NCBI GenBank assembly: GCA_001801365.1
Contig: MGXL01000081.1
Span: 1-8,205, forward strand
Source of the DNA: Gammaproteobacteria bacterium RBG_16_57_12
Lineage (GTDB): Bacteria; Pseudomonadota; Gammaproteobacteria; RBG-16-57-12
Direction of reading: 5' to 3'
Length of the DNA stretch: 8,205 nucleotides
Shown here piece after piece: positions 1 through 5,738 of the stretch. A model generated the notes under the pieces. That model did no database searches. It had not been told where the DNA came from and saw only the letters and a list, made by a program, of their open reading frames with translations. Made by a program: the position numbers and the translations under genes. How positions within the stretch are numbered: position 1 is the stretch's first letter; each line of letters starts with the position of its first letter.

Positions 1-278
1 CCCTGGTTCCTGTAACTCCTGATATCCCAGCCATAGGCGTTGAACGCATTCTTGCCCTTGATGTTGGTTGCATAGACATGGCACACCTTGCAGTCCGTGC
101 CTGTTTCATTTTTAATTCTCTGCCAGGTCAACGGATTTGTATAAGGTATCGACATACTGCTGTGCGACGATGGCGTGGAATCATCATCACTTGCGCTCGC
201 GCTGTTAATGCCTGCAACGCTGTACACCATACCGGCCATCAGTACCGCCACGGTTTTAAATAATTTCAGATTTTTCAT
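1..278 (-). CDS. Small exported single-haem c-type cytochrome-like protein, 3' end cut by the window
   Basis: The first 92 residues are visible. The ATG follows a purine-rich Shine-Dalgarno stretch (GGAGAGGGGGAG, a few bases upstream). Residues 1 to about 29 form a Sec-type signal peptide: a basic start (MKNLKLFK), a hydrophobic core, and a likely cleavage near the Ala-Ser-Ala run. A Ser/Asp-rich stretch (about 30-43) follows, then one CKVCH haem-attachment motif at residues 63-67. After it comes an Asn-Ala-Tyr-Gly-Trp segment (about 80-84), like the short Asn-x-Tyr-Gly patch that follows the haem site in some small cytochromes and cytochrome-like domains. Covalent haem attachment in the periplasm is expected from the motif. 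No axial Met or further haem is visible before the window ends, so the class and total haem number are unknown. Its codons are more AT-rich than those of the genes to the right. The exact family is not recognised. Confidence 0.8.
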   Translation of the reverse strand, partial: MKNLKLFKTVAVLMAGMVYSVAGINSASASDDDSTPSSHSSMSIPYTNPLTWQRIKNETGTDCKVCHVYATNIKGKNAFNAYGWDIRSYRNQ

Positions 279-298
279 GTTTCTCCCCCTCTCCAATC

Positions 299-326
299 TT
301 TATAATACCTGGGCATCATTCATCAA
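299..326 (-). promoter_or_regulatory. Possible sigma-70-type promoter for the left-edge cytochrome gene
   Basis: Read on the minus strand, TTGATG (321-326) and TATAAA (299-304) are separated by 16 nt, and the TATAAA lies about 20 nt upstream of the ATG. Both hexamers are close to the sigma-70 consensus. The call is by eye only, and the short distance to the start leaves room for just a short leader that carries the Shine-Dalgarno. Confidence 0.35.
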
Positions 327-510
327 CCTCTGAATATACAGAGATTATTTGTTACGTGCCAAGTCATCCATTATCTGCCAGCGAGCCATCAAGTCAACAA
401 ATAAATTCCTGCTGATGGCCCTAAAATCAGGGTGGACATTATTCGTGGCAACCTGGTGACGGCAGGCCAATTTCAAGACTCGGTCGCTACCGGATAGACA
501 ACATGCTGAA

Positions 511-2151
511 TTATTTGCGGTCTCCCTCCCCCCTGAGAAAACGCTCCCGGTAATCATAGGGCAGATTGAAGAATTCCCGGATATTGAAATATTTTTCCAG
601 GGCATGATTGTCCAGGGTATTGATCTCGTCGACCGGGGTCTTGAGCAGTTGTTCTATCTGCCACTGCTCCCTAGCTGAGGACGGGGTGATATCCAGTTCG
701 ATATCCGAGGCATGAAAGGAGTACAGCGTATCGTCAATTTTCGGATAGACATGGCGGAACACGGATTTCAACGTGTTGTAGACCGTCTTCTCGAATTCCA
801 GGCTGCCTGTCTGCGCCCAGACGGCCACGGCGCCGCCGGGTAACAGCTTCTGCCTGATGATTTCAAGATATTCCCGGCTGTACAGCGGGCTGGAATAGAT
901 GATGGACACCTCCTCGATGTCGATCACCACGGCATGGTAGCGCTCGGAGGTGGTGCGCACATATTCGGCGCCATCCTGAATGATCAGATTCGTCTTGGGC
1001 AGGGTCAGCACGCCCTGGTTTTCCTGAGCGAAATATTCTCCAGCGGCCCTGGCGACCACCGGATTGATCTCAACGATGTCCAGCCGCGCTACATGAGGTG
1101 ACTGCGCGATACGGCTGGCGGTATAACCGCATCCCAGCCCGATATTCAACACCCTGGCGCCGGCGGTGAGATGTTTGACCGTCTGCCAACCCAGTTGCAT
1201 CTCGGATTCATGCTCGATGCTGTGGCACATTTCCCTGTAGTTGATAAACAACCCCTTGTTTCCCGGAATCTGCCGCGCATGCATCCCCACGGTAACGCGA
1301 CCAAAAGGCGACATCTCCTGAAAAATGACATGACCAAAGCGGTCATCAAGATCAGGATATTGGGGGGCCAGCGGCGGCAAGGGAGTCTCGAGTGCCCCCG
1401 CTATCGGAGCCAGACCGGCAACCGTTTTCGTAGTCGATGCCGTGCCGGCATGCTGCCCCGGCGCTCTATATGTTTGCCACTCGGCCATGCCGATGGCGGC
1501 GATGATCACGATCACCGCGCCACGCCACACCCGGCCCTGCGCCAGCATCAGCACCACCAGGAGATTGATGGCGACGGCGCTGATCGCGGTCAGGCGAAAT
1601 CCCAGTGTGGGCAATAGCCAGAACCCGGCGCAAAAGGTGCCGATGATGGAGCCCAGGGTATCCCAGAAATAGACCGTGCCCGTATCGTGAGTCCCGCTCT
1701 CGTGACTGCCGAGATAAAGACCGTTCACCAGAGGAAAGGCGCCGCCGATGAAGAAGGCGGGAATGAACAGATAGATCCAGATCATGGCCCCCCGCAGGAG
1801 ATTGTTCAGAACCTCGTGCTGAACCACACGGCTCAAGGCATCCATCAGATGCGGTATCAGGTCGTAATTTGCCAGGATCAGGTAGCCATAGGCCGCGGCC
1901 GCCAGCTGCATCCACATCACCAGGCGCGGGTTGTTTCCATACCCTCTGGCGATCCTTGAAAATATCAGGCTGGAGCCTGCCAAGCCGGCCAGAAAGGCGG
2001 ATATCGCCAGCGTGACGGCATGGGTGGTTTCGGTAAAAAACAGGAACAAGACCTTGACGCTGTATATCTCATAGACCAGCGCACTGAATCCAACCCAGAA
2101 GATCAGTCCGAGATAAAAAGCGCGCCGGGGATTGGAGTCGCGATTTGACAT
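511..2151 (-). CDS. Polytopic membrane protein with C-terminal spermidine-synthase-like SAM-binding domain
   Basis: The product has 546 residues. Residues 12 to about 222 hold roughly seven hydrophobic segments (about 12-34, 45-65, 78-96, 122-147, 160-182, 186-204, 209-223). The opening Gly-Phe-Ser-Ala-Leu-Val-Tyr-Glu motif (21-28) is typical of the membrane half of fused spermidine-synthase-like proteins. A Pro/Ala/Thr-rich linker (about 228-270) leads to a Rossmann methyltransferase-type domain. That domain has a nucleotide-binding loop NIGLGCG (336-342), an acidic strand end DIVEINP (358-364), the QDGAEYVR stretch (392-399) matching the aminopropyltransferase Asp-Gly region, and VVIDIEE (408-414) where the catalytic Asp would lie. 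True SpeE enzymes have a GGGDG-type loop, so the substrate may not be putrescine; it is best called a SAM or decarboxylated-SAM-binding enzyme of unknown substrate. The start is supported by GAGAG seven bases before the ATG. The gene stands alone, divergent from soxY, and no functional link to sulfur oxidation is visible. Confidence 0.85.
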   Translation of the reverse strand: MSNRDSNPRRAFYLGLIFWVGFSALVYEIYSVKVLFLFFTETTHAVTLAISAFLAGLAGSSLIFSRIARGYGNNPRLVMWMQLAAAAYGYLILANYDLIPHLMDALSRVVQHEVLNNLLRGAMIWIYLFIPAFFIGGAFPLVNGLYLGSHESGTHDTGTVYFWDTLGSIIGTFCAGFWLLPTLGFRLTAISAVAINLLVVLMLAQGRVWRGAVIVIIAAIGMAEWQTYRAPGQHAGTASTTKTVAGLAPIAGALETPLPPLAPQYPDLDDRFGHVIFQEMSPFGRVTVGMHARQIPGNKGLFINYREMCHSIEHESEMQLGWQTVKHLTAGARVLNIGLGCGYTASRIAQSPHVARLDIVEINPVVARAAGEYFAQENQGVLTLPKTNLIIQDGAEYVRTTSERYHAVVIDIEEVSIIYSSPLYSREYLEIIRQKLLPGGAVAVWAQTGSLEFEKTVYNTLKSVFRHVYPKIDDTLYSFHASDIELDITPSSAREQWQIEQLLKTPVDEINTLDNHALEKYFNIREFFNLPYDYRERFLRGEGDRK

Positions 2152-2280
2152 TCAAAGGCTCTCAATAACAACGTGCCGTACATTCTGACAGAAATCATGG
2201 CGGCCGGGCATACACAGCTTTCAGGGATCACGAACCCCGCCCCAGTCCGCCTGATAGACGCGCAGCAGGCTTAGGCGCCA

Positions 2281-2300
2281 TGTATAATGGCCGATATACA
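2281..2300 (+). promoter_or_regulatory. Putative soxYZ promoter -10 inside a 20-bp dyad
   Basis: A perfect TATAAT (2283-2288) lies about 48 nt before the soxY start, with no convincing -35 at 16-18 nt. It is embedded in an inverted repeat TGTATA-N8-TATACA whose centre is GGCC, so 8 of 10 base pairs of the dyad match. A dyad over a -10 element is where a repressor, or an activator that compensates for a missing -35, would bind. No regulator gene is in the window, so the binding protein is unknown. Confidence 0.4.
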
Positions 2301-2335
2301 GTTTAACAGCATCACCCGGTACCGACTGAAACCGC

Positions 2336-2782
2336 ATGAACCGCAGAAATATGCTCAAAACAGCCCTGGCGCTCATTGTCTGCTCGGGCCTCCCCTTGCC
2401 TCGCCTGCTCATGGCCGCCTGGAACAAGCCGGCTTTCCGGTCGGATACCCTGAAGGAAGCGCTCATAGCACTGGCAGGCTCGGCGGAACACACGCCCAGT
2501 GATCTGATCGTCATCAAAATACCGGACACCGTGCTGAACGGCGCCGTAGTGCAGATTACCGCCACCACGACACTGGAGAATATCGAAAGCATGAGTATCC
2601 TGGTCGAGAATAATCCCAACCCGCTGGTCGCCGTCTTTGAAATGGGCCCGAAGATGGCGGGCTTCATATCGACGCGTATCAAGATGGCGGAAACATCCAG
2701 GGTCTATGTTATGGTCAAGGCCAATGGTGTACTCTACAGCGCCTTCCAGCCGGTGCAGGTTCTGGTCGGCGGCTGCTATTGA
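2336..2782 (+). CDS. soxY: SoxY, sulfur carrier subunit of SoxYZ (variant C-terminus)
   Basis: The product has 148 residues, about the usual SoxY length. It is the periplasmic carrier that holds sulfur intermediates on a C-terminal cysteine during Sox-type oxidation. Residues 2-8 (NRRNMLK) plus a hydrophobic stretch to about 28 form a twin-arginine signal. The mature part shows the family pattern: LIVIKIPDTVLNGA (57-70), LVENNPNPLVAVF (89-101), TRIKMAETSRVYVMVKANG (113-131) and the terminal VLVGGC. The chain ends Gly-Gly-Cys-Tyr, so Cys147 is the penultimate residue. The canonical ending is GGCGG, a flexible arm with two more glycines, so the last residues differ. An in-frame TGA at 2327 excludes an upstream start. 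The Shine-Dalgarno is weak (a TGAAA-like stretch), and ATG 2351 is a less likely alternative because it would remove the twin arginines. soxZ follows after 37 nt. Confidence 0.9.
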   Translation: MNRRNMLKTALALIVCSGLPLPRLLMAAWNKPAFRSDTLKEALIALAGSAEHTPSDLIVIKIPDTVLNGAVVQITATTTLENIESMSILVENNPNPLVAVFEMGPKMAGFISTRIKMAETSRVYVMVKANGVLYSAFQPVQVLVGGCY

Positions 2783-2807
2783 TCAGCCTGGGATAATCCC
2801 AAATTTT

Positions 2808-2812
2808 CAGGA
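2808..2812 (+). promoter_or_regulatory. Shine-Dalgarno that sets the soxZ GTG start
   Basis: The sequence CAGGA lies seven bases before GTG 2820. The reading frame is open far upstream into soxY, and an ATG exists at 2637, but only the GTG places the start where SoxZ proteins begin, a few residues before the Lys-Ile-Arg-Ala strand. Confidence 0.7.
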
Positions 2813-2819
2813 CATCAAC

Positions 2820-3155
2820 GTGGAACTATACGATATCAAGATTCGCGCCCAGCTCAAGGAGGATGGGATACTGGTCAAGATACTCATCGACCACCCCATG
2901 GAGATAGGCCTGCGCCGGGATGCCCAAACCAACCAGATCATCCCCGCCCATTTCATTCAGGAGCTCACCCTCGAGCACAACGATGAGCCGGTTATGACCG
3001 CCCAGCTCGGCCCGGCCATTTCGAAAAATCCCTTTCTGTCCTTTATGATCAAGGAGGGTAATGAGGGAGATAAAATCAGGGTCAGCTGGCTGGACAATCA
3101 GGGAAACAGAGGGGCCGGCGAGACGCTCATAAGCGCCGAGCCGGCGCCAGCTTGA
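2820..3155 (+). CDS. soxZ: SoxZ, partner subunit of the SoxYZ sulfur carrier
   Basis: The product has 111 residues with a GTG start, close to the usual SoxZ size. SoxZ forms the stable heterodimer with SoxY, has no signal peptide, and is normally exported with SoxY by the Tat route. Family landmarks in order are DIKIRAQLK (5-13), HPMEIGLRRDA (25-35), the very conserved IPAHFIQELTLEHN (41-54), the GPAISKNPFLSF patch (64-75), and GDKIRVSWLDNQG (83-95). The Pro/Ala tail has no known role. A longer reading from ATG 2637 would run through the 3' end of soxY in another frame with unrelated arginine-rich residues, and is rejected. soxY and soxZ are surely one transcription unit. The signature Sox enzymes soxXA, soxB and soxCD are not seen nearby. 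Confidence 0.92.
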   Translation: MELYDIKIRAQLKEDGILVKILIDHPMEIGLRRDAQTNQIIPAHFIQELTLEHNDEPVMTAQLGPAISKNPFLSFMIKEGNEGDKIRVSWLDNQGNRGAGETLISAEPAPA

Positions 3156-3166
3156 CAGGCTGCTAA

Positions 3167-3214
3167 TCCTACTGTGTCACAATGCGCCCTTCAGGGCTTT
3201 GTGACACTGTAGGA
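3167..3214. terminator. Long hairpin between convergent soxZ and fccB, probable bidirectional terminator
   Basis: The left arm (from TCCTACTG) pairs with the right arm (ending CTGTAGGA). There is one mismatch (3173/3208), a small internal bulge (3183-3185 against 3198), and a GCCC-TTCA-GGGC tip at 3186-3197. About 20 base pairs form in total, and the stem starts right against the fccB stop codon. It lies 11 nt after the soxZ stop. Neither side is followed by a clear T-run, so it fits a stable mRNA 3'-end structure or imperfect terminator better than a textbook rho-independent one. A dispersed intergenic repeat is another possibility. Confidence 0.65.
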
Positions 3215-4501
3215 CTAACCGAGCACATCCTTGATTATGGAGGTATACCACTCATAGGTATACGCCGCCTCCTGCGCACGGAAGCTGGCGGGGGCGGATA
3301 GCGGACTCAAGCCGCCCGCTCCCTCCACACCGACCAGATTCTCTCCCGCCTTGCGGTATACCCCGGCCACCGAGATCCCGTAGTCAGGGTCCAGCAGGCT
3401 ATAACAGGTGTTGGCCAGTACCGGATCCAGAACCGGCTCATCGTTCAGCAGCGCCACAATGGCGAAGGCGCATACCTTGCCCTGGCTGTTGGCGGCAAAT
3501 CCGGACTTGGGTATCGGGTCGCCGACACAGGCATCACCGATAACATGGATATGCGGGTGCAACCGGGATTCAAAGGTGCCATAGTCCACGGGGCACCAGC
3601 CCTGTTTATCGGTAAGCCCGGCACGGCGAGCAATGGCACCGGCAAACTGGGGCGGGATGATATTGATCACATCGGCCCTGTATCGCTCGAATTCCGTCGC
3701 AATAGTCATGTCACGCGGATTGACACGGACCACCTTGCCATCCTGGGTCAGGGGCACCCAGCTTATCATGTCGCCATACAGCCGCTTCCAGCCTTCCATG
3801 AACAAGTCCTGTTTGGCGAACCTTTCCTTGGCATCGAGAATAATGATCCTGGATCGTGGCTTGTGCCGCTTCAGATAGTACGCGATCAGGCTGGCCCGCT
3901 CATACGGCCCGGGCGGGCAGCGGAACGGGTCTTCCGGTACGGACATGAGCACCAGCCCGCCGTCCGGCATCGCCTCCAGCTGCCGGCGCAACAGAGTGGT
4001 TTGCTCCCCGGCCTCCCAGGCATGGGGCATGATGCGGCTGGCGGCCTCATCGTAACCCTCGATCATCCCCCAGCGGAAATCAATGCCGGGGGAGACCACC
4101 AGCCGGTCATAGTCGAGCACCGCGCCCTCTTGCAGCCTTACCCGCCGCGCTACAGGATCGATATCAACGGCTTCCTGATGAATCACCTTGATGCCGTATT
4201 GACTGCTCAGCCGCTCATAGCCATGACTGATGTCATCCATATTGCGCAGGCCACCCAGCACCAGATTGCTGAAGGGGCAGGTGATCAATCGCCGCCGGCG
4301 CTCAACCAGGGTAACGTCGATCGCGGGATCCAGTTGGCGGATATATCGGGCACAGGTCGCCCCCCCAAAGCCACCACCGATCACCACCACCCTGGCCTTG
4401 CCGGCACCTGACCGGCAACCTGACATCAAACCGGCCAGTGGCACAGCCATGCCCAGCCTGGCCGTCAATTCGATGAACCGGCGCCGTGAAATGCCCTTCA
4501 T
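3215..4501 (-). CDS. fccB: Sulfide dehydrogenase flavoprotein subunit (FCSD-type, FccB/SoxF)
   Basis: The product has 428 residues, normal for the family. It oxidises sulfide in the periplasm using FAD and hands electrons to the cytochrome subunit. Residues 5-10 (SRRRFI) and the following hydrophobic stretch form a Tat signal; Cys29 in LMSGC resembles a weak lipobox, so lipid anchoring is possible. The FAD loop is VVVIGGGFGGATCARYI (38-54), with the acidic VTLVE after it. Cys75 in ITCPFSNLVLGG matches the cysteine that covalently binds FAD in Allochromatium FccB. Cys195 (PFRCPPGPYERA) and Cys303 (GWCPVDYGTFES) match the redox-active disulfide pair at the sulfide site. The second FAD motif GDACVGDPIPKSGFAANSQGK is at 323 onward. 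The start overlaps the fccA stop as ATGA, showing translational coupling. All key residues are present, so the enzyme looks intact. Confidence 0.95.
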   Translation of the reverse strand: MKGISRRRFIELTARLGMAVPLAGLMSGCRSGAGKARVVVIGGGFGGATCARYIRQLDPAIDVTLVERRRRLITCPFSNLVLGGLRNMDDISHGYERLSSQYGIKVIHQEAVDIDPVARRVRLQEGAVLDYDRLVVSPGIDFRWGMIEGYDEAASRIMPHAWEAGEQTTLLRRQLEAMPDGGLVLMSVPEDPFRCPPGPYERASLIAYYLKRHKPRSRIIILDAKERFAKQDLFMEGWKRLYGDMISWVPLTQDGKVVRVNPRDMTIATEFERYRADVINIIPPQFAGAIARRAGLTDKQGWCPVDYGTFESRLHPHIHVIGDACVGDPIPKSGFAANSQGKVCAFAIVALLNDEPVLDPVLANTCYSLLDPDYGISVAGVYRKAGENLVGVEGAGGLSPLSAPASFRAQEAAYTYEWYTSIIKDVLG

Positions 4502-4884
4502 CGGTCTACAGGATCACTCTGCGACGCCAGATATCCGGCGATCAGCCTGATTTCCTCCTCGGTATATCCCCTGGCATGCCGGGCCATTATGGTCGAGGGG
4601 CGGCGCCCGGCACGAAAATCCTGCATTGCCTTTTCGATGTCTGAAGCGCTTTTGCCCTGCAATGGGGGGATCTGGGTATCGGCATTGCTGCCTCCATGGC
4701 ATACCACACAGGGACCGGCCAGCAGGGCCGCGCGCCGCTCATCGGCATGGCTCGCCGGCAGGAAGGACGATAACAGCAGGAAGGTTATGGGCAGGCAGAT
4801 CCGGCAACGCCGGCGATGGCCATCATATGAATGAAAGGCACTTGATCCCGGTCCAGGCCATGAAAACGGGGGCGAATTCCTCAT
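4498..4884 (-). CDS. fccA: Single-haem cytochrome c subunit of sulfide dehydrogenase (FccA)
   Basis: The product has 128 residues: a class-I-type cytochrome c with one CVVCH at 59-63 and a candidate axial Met100 in the STIMARHARGYT segment, followed by an EEEIRLIAGYLAS helix. It accepts electrons from the FccB flavin. Allochromatium FccA is dihaem and about twice as large; the one-haem form resembles the Chlorobium-type partner. The N-terminus is odd, with about 30 polar and basic residues ahead of a hydrophobic core (31-43) and cleavage likely after Ser-His-Ala (45-47). No in-frame ATG, GTG or TTG lies closer to the core in the expected place, so the long n-region follows from ATG 4884. That start overlaps the upstream gene's stop as ATGA, and the gene in turn overlaps fccB by four bases, so three proteins are made from one coupled message. 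Confidence 0.9.
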   Translation of the reverse strand: MRNSPPFSWPGPGSSAFHSYDGHRRRCRICLPITFLLLSSFLPASHADERRAALLAGPCVVCHGGSNADTQIPPLQGKSASDIEKAMQDFRAGRRPSTIMARHARGYTEEEIRLIAGYLASQSDPVDR

Positions 4885-5660
4885 AATTCCTCAAGCCATC
4901 GTTTGATGTGATCAACCAGCTCATCGCCATGCCCTGTAAAATCGTGATCTGCCTGGCTTATCATCACCTGCCGGTAACGGCGGTTATTCGCCCTGGCGGC
5001 TGCCTGGGCGCGGACCTCCTTGTCATGTTCCACTCCGTATTGATCCATCTGGCCATAGATATCCAGGATGGGCAGCCGGAGTTTTACAAGCAGGTCGGGG
5101 GTCCACATGCGCGGATCGGTGTAATTGAGCATATACATCCCGATGGCGGCCAATCCCGCGATGTCTTTTTTGCCATTCTCCACCAGGTAGGACGCGCCCA
5201 TGATGGCGCCTAGGCCATGGCCGATCAGCACGATCTTCTTGTGGTCCCGTTTCTTTAAAAAGCCGATGGCCGCCCAGATGCGGGCAGGCGATTCGTTCAG
5301 CAGCACCGAATGATCACGCATGCCCGTGTCGAATCCCAGCACCGGCATTTGGAGTGACAGGGTGGCCCACCCCTGTTTCGCAAGCGCCGTGCGCAGGGGC
5401 GCGATGACATCCGGCCAATCCGGGTGGCGACGCATGCCGTGCATGATAATCACCGCTCCCTTGGGTGATGAATCGGCTTCGGTATAAATCGAATAAAACC
5501 GGTAACCGTCCGCGTCCAGCCAGTGGACATTGCCCACAACCACCTGGTCGATGACCGCCTCCTGCCAGCGCCGCTCCATGGCCAGGTCCGTCGCCCCGGC
5601 GCCCCCTGCCAGCAGGCCCGTAAACACCAGGAACATGAACAGGCATACCCTGAGTTTCAT
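4881..5660 (-). CDS. DUF3530-type alpha/beta-hydrolase-like exported protein
   Basis: The product has 259 residues. A signal peptide covers residues 1 to about 23 (MKLRVCLF core, cleavage near Gly-Ala-Gly-Ala). The body has an alpha/beta-hydrolase layout: VIIMHGMRRHPDWPDVIAPL (70-89, oxyanion-type HG and the Pro-Asp-Trp-Pro pattern of DUF3530), GWATLSLQMP (97-106), LIGHGLGA (145-152), ILDIYGQMDQYG (198-209) and SQADHDFTGH (235-244). Asp206 and His239 could be the triad acid and base. At the nucleophile elbow, however, the residue is Gly149 where a Ser is expected, so classical serine hydrolysis is unlikely. To my knowledge GHG occurs in other DUF3530 members. The start is chosen because GGAG lies seven bases before it; a reading 16 codons longer has no such site. 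The stop overlaps fccA, so a role in sulfide oxidation or in sulfur or lipid handling around FccAB is inferred, not shown. Confidence 0.85.
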   Translation of the reverse strand: MKLRVCLFMFLVFTGLLAGGAGATDLAMERRWQEAVIDQVVVGNVHWLDADGYRFYSIYTEADSSPKGAVIIMHGMRRHPDWPDVIAPLRTALAKQGWATLSLQMPVLGFDTGMRDHSVLLNESPARIWAAIGFLKKRDHKKIVLIGHGLGAIMGASYLVENGKKDIAGLAAIGMYMLNYTDPRMWTPDLLVKLRLPILDIYGQMDQYGVEHDKEVRAQAAARANNRRYRQVMISQADHDFTGHGDELVDHIKRWLEEL

Positions 5661-5667
5661 CAATTTA

Positions 5668-5671
5668 CTCC
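5668..5671 (-). promoter_or_regulatory. Shine-Dalgarno that sets the start of the DUF3530 gene
   Basis: GGAG on the minus strand lies seven bases before ATG 5660. It selects this start over the in-frame ATG at 5708, which would put about 16 polar residues ahead of the signal peptide. Confidence 0.75.
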
Positions 5672-5710
5672 GATTGTTAACCGACACGGCCGCGCCATGG
5701 CAGGCCAATT

Positions 5711-5716
5711 ATTATA
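5711..5716 (-). promoter_or_regulatory. Possible -10 hexamer ahead of the DUF3530-fccA-fccB unit
   Basis: A perfect TATAAT on the minus strand sits in an AT-rich stretch between the soxW-like stop and the DUF3530 start, about 50 nt upstream of the ATG. No good -35 is seen at 16-18 nt. It suggests that the last three genes can be transcribed separately from the upstream cytochrome. Confidence 0.35.
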
Positions 5717-5738
5717 TAAGTGAAATAACAGCGATTGA

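Noticed and set aside
279..510. Intergenic stretch between the membrane-protein gene and the left cytochrome, with a small CTCTG-AATATA-CAGAG hairpin (328-343) followed by T-rich sequence on the plus strand
   Set aside because: There is no plus-strand gene to terminate, the stem is only 5 bp, and the T-rich side faces the wrong way for the leftward genes. Apart from the possible promoter, I see no gene or RNA here.
345..605. Minus-strand open frame overlapping the 3' end of the membrane-protein gene
   Set aside because: It lies largely in another frame of a well-supported gene, has no Shine-Dalgarno, and its protein shows no recognisable motif.
2183..2193. Short palindrome TTCTG-A-CAGAA in the divergent spacer
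   Set aside because: It is only 5-bp arms and easily expected by chance; there is no second copy or promoter element aligned with it.
2637..2819. Extended start for soxZ at ATG 2637
   Set aside because: It would read the 3' end of soxY in a second frame, giving arginine- and tryptophan-rich residues unlike SoxZ. GTG 2820 has a proper Shine-Dalgarno and matches the family start.
3545..4411. Long plus-strand open frame opposite fccB
   Set aside because: It is a shadow of a strongly supported gene in GC-rich DNA; it has no motif and no ribosome site, and the His/Pro-rich composition is typical of an antisense reading.
5661..5708. Longer start for the DUF3530 protein at ATG 5708
   Set aside because: It adds polar residues ahead of the signal peptide, whereas the internal ATG 5660 has GGAG at seven bases.
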